9,252 bases of DNA. Source: Bacillota bacterium. Lineage in GTDB: Bacteria; Bacillota; Clostridia; Clostridiales; Caloramatoraceae. The stretch lies in the NCBI GenBank assembly GCA_023415335.1, contig JAEZLD010000051.1:1-9252 (forward strand), in the 5' to 3' direction. Positions 1 to 6,727 of the stretch are shown piece after piece (positions within the stretch are counted from its first letter, which is position 1; every line of letters begins with the position of its first letter). The position numbers were made by a program, and so were the translations under genes. The notes beneath the pieces are model-generated. The model was given only the letters and a program-made list of their open reading frames with translations, did no database searches and was not told the origin of the DNA.

Positions 1-858
1 CCTGCTATCGGTGCAACCTTCCTTGGTGCATTAGCCGCAGTTATATTCAGCTTCTTCTTCTCTGTTGTTTCTGCCAGGATGGTTGGAATAATTGGTGCAT
101 CTAACAATCCAGTTTCAGGCATGACAATTGCTACAATGTTATTTGTAACCACAATACTAAAGGTTACAGGAAACATAGGTGATTCCGGTATGATAAAGGC
201 CTTCCTTGTAGGCGGCATAGTTTGTGTTGCCATAGCCGTAGCAGGGGGTACCGCACAGAGCCTTAAGACCACCTATGTAATCGGAGGAAACCCAAAGAAG
301 GTACAGGTAGGAATGTTTGTAGCCCTTGCATTTGCATCCGTTGTAGCAGGACTTGTTGTAATAATGCTTGATAAGGCATACGGAATAGGCAGCCAGCAGG
401 CCGCAGCGCCACAGGCTTCCCTTATGAAGCTTATCGTTGAAGGCATAATGACAGCAAAGCTTCCGTGGACCTTGGTTATAATAGGTGCAGCATTGGCTGT
501 GTTCTGTGCGCTTGCTGGAATATCCATACTTCCTGTAGCACTCGGAATATACCTTCCAATTACCCTTAATGCAGCCATACTTGTAGGCGGAATAATAAGA
601 GAAATAGTTGAAAAGAAATTCTCTAAAGATAAGGACAAGCTTGACCAATCCATTGAAAAGGGAACACTTCTTGCTTCTGGACTTGTTGCAGGAGATGCCT
701 TGATAGGTATACTTATTGCTGTGTTTGCCATACTAAACGTAAATATTGCAATAGGACCAAAGCTCTTAGGAGACTTAGCTTCCAGCAACCTGATCTCCTT
801 CGCAGCGTTCCTTCTCTTAGGAGTATGGATCTACTGGTTCTCAACTAGAAAGAATTAA
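1..858 (+). CDS. OPT-family oligopeptide transporter, C-terminal part (5' end outside window)
   Basis: Integral membrane transporter of the OPT superfamily, whose members carry oligopeptides or metal chelates across the cytoplasmic membrane. The reading frame is open from the first base, so the gene starts outside the window; the ATG at 79 is internal. About 285 residues are visible. They are very hydrophobic, with roughly seven or eight membrane segments. Family-like stretches are the NNPVSGMT segment near residue 36, the LKTTYVIGGNPKKVQVG loop near residue 85, the LPVALGIYLP segment near 176, and EKGTLLASGLVAGDALIG near 218. The protein ends with a short basic tail (STRKN) after a last helix. 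A small PqqD-like gene follows 13 bases after the stop and is probably cotranscribed. The family assignment is fairly secure. The substrate cannot be told, and a peptide is only the default guess. Confidence 0.88.
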   Translation, partial: PAIGATFLGALAAVIFSFFFSVVSARMVGIIGASNNPVSGMTIATMLFVTTILKVTGNIGDSGMIKAFLVGGIVCVAIAVAGGTAQSLKTTYVIGGNPKKVQVGMFVALAFASVVAGLVVIMLDKAYGIGSQQAAAPQASLMKLIVEGIMTAKLPWTLVIIGAALAVFCALAGISILPVALGIYLPITLNAAILVGGIIREIVEKKFSKDKDKLDQSIEKGTLLASGLVAGDALIGILIAVFAILNVNIAIGPKLLGDLASSNLISFAAFLLLGVWIYWFSTRKN

Positions 859-865
859 GAAGGTG
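859..865 (+). promoter_or_regulatory. Ribosome binding site deciding the PqqD-like start
   Basis: GAAGGTG lies directly after the OPT stop codon and 6 bases before the ATG at 872. A GTG at 863 is in the same frame but overlaps this site, so it could not use it. The ATG at 872 is therefore the better start. Confidence 0.6.
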
Positions 866-871
866 AATGTC

Positions 872-1231
872 ATGGATACCCCTCAGAAGGATAAATATAA
901 TTTTGCTTTGTATATACCTGTAATAAAGGAAAAGCATTGGGATGTAAGTGACGAAGGCAAGGTAACACTCCACCTGACCGTAAAGGATCCTGTAAGACGC
1001 TTTGCAGGATGGCTAGTAAAAAAATCTCCTAAAACCGAGATGGACCTTGACGAGCTAAGCTCAAAGGCCTGGTGCCTTATAGATGGAGAAAGAACCATAT
1101 ATGAAATATCAAAGGAAATGTCTAAAACCAGTACCAATCCCAATGATGAACTGAGAAGACTCGTGACATTTATAAGATACTGCTCTAAAAAAGGATGGGT
1201 AGGCTACAAAGCAAATCATAAGGAACAATAG
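872..1231 (+). CDS. PqqD-like small protein next to an OPT transporter
   Basis: A 119-residue soluble protein with a PqqD-type fold signature. The stretch ELSSKAWCLIDGERTIYEIS (residues 61-80) matches the usual PqqD pattern of an aliphatic-Asp-Glu run, an aromatic residue, then DG-x-R/T-I/V-x-E-I. The C-terminal part (LVTFIRYCSKKGWV) fits the last helix and strand of the domain. PqqD proteins are peptide-binding chaperones that present a precursor peptide to a radical SAM maturase. No precursor peptide or SPASM maturase is visible here. The start is taken at 872 because the ribosome binding site at 859-865 fits it; GTG at 863 would add three residues. The gene follows the OPT gene by 13 bases and ends 5 bases before the terminator hairpin, so the two probably form the end of one operon. 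The fold is likely; the role is unknown. Confidence 0.72.
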   Translation: MDTPQKDKYNFALYIPVIKEKHWDVSDEGKVTLHLTVKDPVRRFAGWLVKKSPKTEMDLDELSSKAWCLIDGERTIYEISKEMSKTSTNPNDELRRLVTFIRYCSKKGWVGYKANHKEQ

Positions 1232-1236
1232 ACATA

Positions 1237-1277
1237 AAAAAGTACCTGTCAGCAATGAGTGCTGGCAGGTACTTTTT
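1237..1277. terminator. Strong bidirectional terminator between convergent operons
   Basis: An 18-bp stem (1237-1254 pairing with 1260-1277, one G-T wobble) has a 5-base loop. The arms end in AAAAA on the left and TTTTT on the right. The hairpin therefore reads as an intrinsic terminator both for the OPT/PqqD-like transcript (+) and for the hydF end of the - strand operon, whose stop is at 1318. Confidence 0.93.
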
Positions 1278-1317
1278 CATGGTAGGAGTTTAAAGTAAAA
1301 TCTTAATAATGTGTCTT

Positions 1318-2508
1318 CTAAAAGGTTATCTTATCTAATATGCCGGTAAGGCAGGCTATAGCCACTCCGTAATTTGTCATTGGGACATGCTGCTCCCTGG
1401 CCTGCTCAATACGGGACATTACATACCTTCTGTTAAACATGCAGGCCCCGCACTGTATTATAAGATCATAGCCTCTAAGGTCCTTAGGGAAATCTGTTCC
1501 GCTGACCAGATCTATCCTAAGCCCCTGCCCTATCCTTTTTCTAAGCATGGCAGGTATCTTCTCCCGTCCTATGTCCTCAGACAGAGGTGCATGGGTACAG
1601 CATTCTGCAATAAGCACTCTGGAGTCTTCAGTAAGCTTGCTGATTTCTTCTGCACCCTGTATATAATAAGAAATATCCCCCTTAAGCCCTGCAAACAGCA
1701 CTGAAAAGGAGGTTAGCAGGCTCTCCTTAGGCTTTTTTTCATATACCTGCTTGAATACTTGGGAGTCAGTTATTATAAGCTTGGGAGGCTTTACAAGGCT
1801 GTTTAAAGCTTCCTCAAGTTTATCTGTGGTAGCGCTTACAACAAGGCACTTTTTATCCAGCAGCTCCCTTATGGTCTGGACCTGAGGAAGTATAAGCCTT
1901 CCCTTGGGGGCCTGTATATCCTGAGGCATTACCAAAAGCACCAGGTCACCCTCTCTCACTAATTCCCCTGTAATGCTCTTTAGGTCATAGTCCTCAGGAA
2001 GGCTTCTTACAAGGATCTCCCTTAAACCTTCTACTGAGGCTTTATCCTTGATGCTTACCAATATAGGCTGGACTCCTGTATTCTTATGAACAAGCTCCTT
2101 TAGCTTATGCACATTATTCACCATGTCACTGCGGCTTATTACACATACAACAGGAATCTTTCTACCCTTAAATAGCTTAAACCATTTTATCTCCTGCTCC
2201 ATGTCCTCATCCGAAAACATCAGCACTGCAATATCTGTCTTCATTGCAGCCCCCTCTGTTTTCTCCACCCGGAGCCTTCCCAGCTCCCCTATGTCGTCAA
2301 AGCCTGCCGTGTCAATAAGCACGCAGGGACCTATTCCGTGTATTTCCATAGACTTGTATACAGGGTCTGTGGTAGTACCTGGAGTATCTGATACTATGGC
2401 AATGCTCTGTCCTGTAAGGGCGTTTATAAGGGAGGACTTGCCGCTGTTGCGTTTTCCATAGAAGCCTATATGGATTCTATTGCTTCTTGGGGTATCATTT
2501 AAACTCAT
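1318..2508 (-). CDS. hydF: HydF, [FeFe]-hydrogenase H-cluster maturation GTPase
   Basis: Scaffold/carrier GTPase on which the 2Fe subcluster precursor is completed before transfer to apo-hydrogenase. The length of 396 residues is typical. The N-terminal GTPase domain shows the P-loop GKRNSGKSS (18-26), the G2 threonines at 45-47, DTAG (66-69), and SRSD (125-128) in place of the usual NKxD. A dimerisation domain follows. The C-terminal cluster domain has Cys304-Thr-His306 and Cys353-Gly-Ala-Cys356, the three Cys ligands expected for its [4Fe-4S] cluster. The family's usual His before the CxxC is Gln352 here. The ATG at 2508 has the purine-rich AGGAGAGGAGA site just upstream, overlapping the hydG stop. 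The gene is last of the - strand operon and lies 15 bases after hydG. Identity is secure. Confidence 0.96.
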   Translation of the reverse strand: MSLNDTPRSNRIHIGFYGKRNSGKSSLINALTGQSIAIVSDTPGTTTDPVYKSMEIHGIGPCVLIDTAGFDDIGELGRLRVEKTEGAAMKTDIAVLMFSDEDMEQEIKWFKLFKGRKIPVVCVISRSDMVNNVHKLKELVHKNTGVQPILVSIKDKASVEGLREILVRSLPEDYDLKSITGELVREGDLVLLVMPQDIQAPKGRLILPQVQTIRELLDKKCLVVSATTDKLEEALNSLVKPPKLIITDSQVFKQVYEKKPKESLLTSFSVLFAGLKGDISYYIQGAEEISKLTEDSRVLIAECCTHAPLSEDIGREKIPAMLRKRIGQGLRIDLVSGTDFPKDLRGYDLIIQCGACMFNRRYVMSRIEQAREQHVPMTNYGVAIACLTGILDKITF

Positions 2509-2523
2509 AGGCCATCTCCTCTC

Positions 2524-3942
2524 CTAAAACCTGAAGTCCCTTTGGCCCTTTTCTATGTCAGCCAGGTTCTTTATGGCTACTTCCCTTACCTTATCCTTTG
2601 GTATATTTACAAGCTCTCTTTCAATAAGCTTCTCACCTAATTTTCTGGTTTCAGGAGTTGCATAATCTACAAGGAACTCCTTAAGGGTCATAAGGGCATT
2701 AGGATGGCAGCAGTTCTGTATCTGGCCGCTTTTAAGCAGACTCATGAACCTGTCTCCGGTCCTTCCCTCACGATAGCAGGCAGTACAGAAGCTTGGAATG
2801 TAGCCAATCTCCATAAGCCACCTTACCACCTCATCTAATGTCCTCTTGTCACTTACGTCAAACTGCTCCGATTTTTCATCCTCTTTCTCCTCATGGCTAT
2901 AGCCGCCTACGCTGGTCTTGGAGCCTCCGCTTATCTGAGATACTCCCAGCCTTATAACCTTCTCCCGTACTGCCTTGCTTTCTCTGGTGGACATAATCAT
3001 GCCTGTATAGGGCACTGATATTCGTATAAGTGCGCAAAGCTTGGCAAATATCTCGTCACTTATGCCATTGTCAAAAACCTCAGGGTCTATGTCATCTGCC
3101 TTTTTTATTCTGGGAACGCTTATGGTGTGTGGTCCTACTCCGTGTACCGCCTCCAGATGCTCTGCATGCATAAGCAGTGCTGCAAACTCATAGCGGTAGA
3201 GCTCTAGCCCAAAAAGAACTCCTAAGCCCACATCATCTATTCCACCCTCCATAGCCCTGTCCATAGCCTCCGTATGATAGGCATAGTTATGCTTAGGTCC
3301 GGTCGGGTGGAGGTTTTCATAGCTTTCCTTGTGGTAGGTCTCCTGAAAAAGTATATAGGTCCCTATGCCTGCCTCCTTAAGCTTTCTATAGTTTTCTACT
3401 GTGGTTGCCGCAATGTTAACGTTCACCCTGCGGATAGCCCCGTTTTTATGCTTTATACTGTATATGGTGTTTATGGACTCCAGTATATACTCTATTGGGT
3501 TCATAACCGGGTCCTCACCAGCCTCAAGAGCAAGACGCTTATGACCCATATCCTGAAGGGCAGTTACCTCCTGGACAATCTCCTCCTGTGTAAGCTTCTT
3601 CCTTGCAATGTGCTTATTTTTAAGATGGTATGGACAGTACACACACCCATTTACACAATAATTAGAAAGATATAAGGGTGCAAACATTACTATACGATTT
3701 CCGTAGAAATCCTTCTTAATCTGTTCTGCCAGCTCATAAATCCTGTTTACCCTGTCTTTGTCCTCACAAGCCAGCAGCACTGAAGCCTCCCTGTGGGATA
3801 AGCCCTTTCTCAGCTTTGCAGTTTCTATAATTTTATCTATTAGCTCTAGGTTGTCCTTATTCTTTTCTGCATATTCCAAAGTATCAATGACCTCTTCATG
3901 GCAGATGAATTCCTCTGCCTTCAGCGAATTTGGATTGTACAT
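2524..3942 (-). CDS. hydG: HydG, radical SAM tyrosine lyase for H-cluster assembly
   Basis: HydG splits L-tyrosine into p-cresol and dehydroglycine, and converts the latter to the CO and CN ligands delivered as an Fe(CO)2CN(cysteine) synthon. The length of 472 residues is normal. The radical SAM cluster motif is Cys96-x3-Cys100-x2-Cys103, followed by the family's LEAGEDP segment (139-145). The C-terminal second-cluster motif is complete: Cys386-x2-Cys389-x22-Cys412. This motif separates HydG from its relative ThiH. His267 and His272 lie where the histidine that holds the labile fifth iron is expected. The ATG at 3942 has AAAGGGG upstream. The gene sits 49 bases after hydE and 15 before hydF on the same strand. 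No key residue is missing. Confidence 0.97.
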   Translation of the reverse strand: MYNPNSLKAEEFICHEEVIDTLEYAEKNKDNLELIDKIIETAKLRKGLSHREASVLLACEDKDRVNRIYELAEQIKKDFYGNRIVMFAPLYLSNYCVNGCVYCPYHLKNKHIARKKLTQEEIVQEVTALQDMGHKRLALEAGEDPVMNPIEYILESINTIYSIKHKNGAIRRVNVNIAATTVENYRKLKEAGIGTYILFQETYHKESYENLHPTGPKHNYAYHTEAMDRAMEGGIDDVGLGVLFGLELYRYEFAALLMHAEHLEAVHGVGPHTISVPRIKKADDIDPEVFDNGISDEIFAKLCALIRISVPYTGMIMSTRESKAVREKVIRLGVSQISGGSKTSVGGYSHEEKEDEKSEQFDVSDKRTLDEVVRWLMEIGYIPSFCTACYREGRTGDRFMSLLKSGQIQNCCHPNALMTLKEFLVDYATPETRKLGEKLIERELVNIPKDKVREVAIKNLADIEKGQRDFRF

Positions 3943-3991
3943 AATAAACCCCTTTCTTTTAGGTCAGATGCATTAATCTTTCCCATTAGCT

Positions 3992-5035
3992 TTATTTTTT
4001 GTAATCTCCTCTTGCAACTACCAGCTCATACCCTATTTTACCTATGCTTTCCTTAAGGCTTCTGCAGCATTCCGCCGCCTCGTCCCCTGTACATATTTTA
4101 TTATCATACAGAAGATACTTATCTCTCACATCCAGGGGTGATAAATTGGGCATTACCACATTAGCCCCTGACAGTATCCCAAGCTCCCTTCCCCCTGAAC
4201 GTATTGTTCCAAGAGCAGTTGTGGCAGGCAGCAGCACCCTTGGGAGCATAAGCCTGATAATTGCCAGAAGCCTTAAGGTCAGTTCAAGGGTTCCCGGCTT
4301 CTCCTCTCCAAAGGGTGTATCCTTTTGAGGTATAAAGGGTCCTATACCCACCATTTGGGGGTCAAGCTCCTTTATGAACATCAGGTCCTCTGCTATAAAT
4401 TCAGCTGTCTGATAGGGAGAGCCCACCATAAAGCCACAGCCCGTCTGGAAGCCTATTTCCTTAAGGTTATAAAGACACTGCTTTCTTTCCCTCAAGGACA
4501 TCTCTTTCGGATGCAGCTTATTATAATGCCCCTCATTTGCAGTCTCATGCCTTAAAAGGTACCGGTCTGCCCCGGCTTCAAAATATGCCTTATAGGTATT
4601 ATAATCCTTTTCTCCTAATGACAGAGTGATTGCACAGTCAGGATACAGGGCTTTAATGGCTTTGATTATATCCACCATTATATCCTCCGTGTACCACGGA
4701 TCCTCTCCCCCCTGCATTACAAAGGTTCTGAAGCCCAGCTCATAGCCTGCATCACAGCACTTTAGTATTTGCTCCTTACTTAGCCTGTATCTGTCTGCAT
4801 GGTCATTGCTTCGCCTTATTCCACAGTATAGGCAGTCATTTTTGCATATGTTAGAAACCTCAATAAGTCCCCTCATAAACACGCTTCTGCCATATGCCTG
4901 CTTCCTTACTGCCCTTGCTCTTTCAAATAAATATTCCCAGTCCTCATTTCTCCCATTTGATACAAGGTAAATAAGCTCCTCCTTATTAAGAACTCCTCCG
5001 CCCTCTAATTTATCTACAAGCTCTCTATTTATCAT
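3992..5035 (-). CDS. hydE: HydE, radical SAM H-cluster maturase
   Basis: HydE is the radical SAM maturase that acts on the Fe(CO)2CN(cysteine) product of HydG on the way to the 2Fe subcluster. The length of 347 residues is normal. The SAM-cluster motif is Cys64-x3-Cys68-x2-Cys71 (SNICKNDCLYCGIRR), followed by FVMQGGEDPW (105-114) and the barrel segments LRHETANEGHYNKLHP and GIGPFIPQKDTP. The optional second cluster site of some HydE proteins (C-x7-C-x2-C near the C terminus) is incomplete: Cys315 and Cys323 are present, but the third position is Ser326. That site is known to be dispensable. The ATG at 5035 overlaps the end of the upstream TM1266-like gene by 11 bases, so translation is probably coupled. 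Identity is secure. Confidence 0.96.
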   Translation of the reverse strand: MINRELVDKLEGGGVLNKEELIYLVSNGRNEDWEYLFERARAVRKQAYGRSVFMRGLIEVSNICKNDCLYCGIRRSNDHADRYRLSKEQILKCCDAGYELGFRTFVMQGGEDPWYTEDIMVDIIKAIKALYPDCAITLSLGEKDYNTYKAYFEAGADRYLLRHETANEGHYNKLHPKEMSLRERKQCLYNLKEIGFQTGCGFMVGSPYQTAEFIAEDLMFIKELDPQMVGIGPFIPQKDTPFGEEKPGTLELTLRLLAIIRLMLPRVLLPATTALGTIRSGGRELGILSGANVVMPNLSPLDVRDKYLLYDNKICTGDEAAECCRSLKESIGKIGYELVVARGDYKK

Positions 5036-5288
5036 ATTTTGTAATCACACTGGAATAGGCAGTTTTAACGCTGATATCCTTCAGCTTGCCTATCTTACCA
5101 GACAAAGCACTTATAATATCCTGGGGAGCATCCATAGCTATGCTTATAAGGCTTATTTTCTTTTCCCTGCACGGGATTCCCATACGCCCTATGATATATT
5201 TTCCGTACTCATGCAGCAATGCATTTAGTGCCTCCACTGAGTCAGGACTTTCAACTATGATTGCAATCACTGCAACCCTTGTCTCCAT
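5025..5288 (-). CDS. TM1266-family iron-only hydrogenase system putative regulator
   Basis: An 87-residue protein of the TM1266 family (ACT/ferredoxin-like fold), which is found almost only beside hydrogenase maturation genes. Characteristic stretches are EYGKYIIGRMGIPCREK (27-43), ISLISIAMDAP (45-55) and DIISALSGKIGKLKDISVKT (57-76). It has no visible helix-turn-helix, so direct DNA binding is not shown; sensing a small ligand or a protein-level role in maturation is equally possible. The ATG at 5288 has AGAGGTG upstream. The gene starts 31 bases after the permease-ATPase and overlaps hydE by 11 bases, which places it firmly in the operon. The family assignment is strong; the function is not established. 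Confidence 0.88.
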   Translation of the reverse strand: METRVAVIAIIVESPDSVEALNALLHEYGKYIIGRMGIPCREKKISLISIAMDAPQDIISALSGKIGKLKDISVKTAYSSVITKYDK

Positions 5289-5319
5289 ATTAACACCTCT
5301 TTCCTTCCACTTATCAGAT

Positions 5320-6702
5320 TTAATGCAGCTGCAGCCTTTGGGCTTCCAGCAGCTCTATGTCCTCTTCGTTATGGGTAGATATAATAAGCAGCCTACCCCT
5401 TCTGTTTTTCTTTATATATTCGATTGTCCTAAGCTTGGATTCCTTATCAAGCCCTGTAAATGGCTCATCCATTATTATGATGTTGGAATCCGGCATTACA
5501 GCCCTACATATTGCAGTGCGTCTTTTCATGCCCCCACTAAGCTCTCTTACAGGCTTATCAAGGCAGTCCTCAGAAAGTATGAAGGAGAGCTCCTTTTTAA
5601 TTTCTTCCTTAGATTTTCTGCTTCTTATGGCTATCTGTACGTTCCTTATAGGCGATAGTGCCTCCTGAAGCCTATCCTCCTGAAACACCTCTGTTACAGT
5701 TAGTCCATAAAAGTCACTTATGTCCCCCCCATCAGGCTTTACTATCCCAGAAAGTATATTTAATAGGGTAGTCTTCCCCCTTCCTGATGGGCCCATAAGA
5801 CAATAGACTCCATCCGAAGATAAGCTGAGGGAATAACCCTCAAGTACCCTCTGTTCTCCGTAGCTTTTATTAATGGATATGATACTCAGGGAGCTTTTCC
5901 TGCATTCTCCCGGGCTGGCACAGAGTCCAGTTCCTACATTCCTTTCATCACTAAATGAAATCATATCAAGTGGATAGGCTTTGTCTATGACCCTCAGCAA
6001 AACAAGAAATAGCTTTTCAGTCAATACGCTCAGCAGCACTATTACCAGTGTCCATGCAAACAGCCCTGCAGTATCAAGATATATTTTAGATGTATATAGC
6101 CTTTCTCCTATGGACAGGTCAGGCACACCTATTACCTCTGCCGCAATGCCTGACTTCCAGGCCATTCCCAGGGCAACCTTGCAGCTGCTTATTAAATAGG
6201 GCATAAGGGCAGGCTTATATATAGCCATGGCCTTGTACCGCCTTTTCATATTAAATACCTCTGCCATCTCCAGAAGCTTCTTATCCGTACTGTTTAAAGC
6301 ACTGATGGTACTGGTATATATAATTGGCAGCACTACAAGGAAGGCTATAAATATGGAAAGGTTTTTAGAGCCCATCCATATAAGAGCCAGTATTACAAAG
6401 GATGCCACAGGCACGGACTTTATCACTGACATAATAGGAGATAAAAGCTCACTAATCAGCAAAAATCTGTAGGCCAGTACTCCTATGACTATTCCAAGAA
6501 GGAATCCAGTTATAAAGCCTGCTCCTATCTTCCCTATTGAGGAAGCTATGGATATCCAAAAGTCTGCCTTAACCAATTGCCCTGCCAGGGATTCTATTAC
6601 GTCCACAGGTCCTACGAAGAATATTTTATCCTTTGATACGATACTTAGAATTTGCCAGAGTCCTATCCAAAAGGTAATTATAACAAGCTTTCTTCTGGTC
6701 AT
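5320..6702 (-). CDS. Fused ABC importer permease plus ATP-binding protein
   Basis: One uninterrupted 460-residue protein combining two importer subunits. Residues 1-245 form a SsuC/TauC-like inner-membrane permease with about six hydrophobic segments and the EAA coupling loop (EMAEVFNMKRRYKAMAIYKPALMPYL region, 145-170). A linker of about 25 residues (246-270) leads into an ATPase domain. That domain has Walker A GPSGRGKTT (304-312), Q-loop VFQEDRL (339-345), signature LSGGM (388-392), Walker B NIIIMDEP (407-414), D-loop GLD (417-419) and H-loop STH (442-444). The ATPase is short, about 190 residues against the usual 230-250, and ends soon after the H-loop. All catalytic motifs are intact. 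The ATG at 6702 has an excellent AAAGGAGGAGG site. The gene lies between the binding protein (25 bases upstream) and the TM1266-like gene. A homodimer would give a full 2+2 transporter. The substrate is unknown. Confidence 0.93.
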   Translation of the reverse strand: MTRRKLVIITFWIGLWQILSIVSKDKIFFVGPVDVIESLAGQLVKADFWISIASSIGKIGAGFITGFLLGIVIGVLAYRFLLISELLSPIMSVIKSVPVASFVILALIWMGSKNLSIFIAFLVVLPIIYTSTISALNSTDKKLLEMAEVFNMKRRYKAMAIYKPALMPYLISSCKVALGMAWKSGIAAEVIGVPDLSIGERLYTSKIYLDTAGLFAWTLVIVLLSVLTEKLFLVLLRVIDKAYPLDMISFSDERNVGTGLCASPGECRKSSLSIISINKSYGEQRVLEGYSLSLSSDGVYCLMGPSGRGKTTLLNILSGIVKPDGGDISDFYGLTVTEVFQEDRLQEALSPIRNVQIAIRSRKSKEEIKKELSFILSEDCLDKPVRELSGGMKRRTAICRAVMPDSNIIIMDEPFTGLDKESKLRTIEYIKKNRRGRLLIISTHNEEDIELLEAQRLQLH

Positions 6703-6727
6703 ATTCCTCCTCCTTTTTCTCTAATGT

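Noticed and set aside
157..788. Two - strand open frames of about 165 codons opposite the OPT gene
   Set aside because: They are antisense to a clear membrane transporter and have low-complexity composition without recognisable domains.
863..874. GTG at 863 as the start of the PqqD-like gene
   Set aside because: It lies inside the GAAGGTG ribosome binding site, which is correctly spaced for the ATG at 872.
5086..5658. A 190-codon + strand open frame opposite the ABC ATPase and TM1266-like genes
   Set aside because: It is antisense to two well-supported genes with intact motifs, has no family features, and is a codon-bias shadow, like the other + strand frames between 1387 and 8218.
5960..6000. 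A frameshift or missed gene boundary between the permease and ATPase halves
   Set aside because: The frame is continuous through the linker, and I noticed no stop codon or internal ribosome binding site there.
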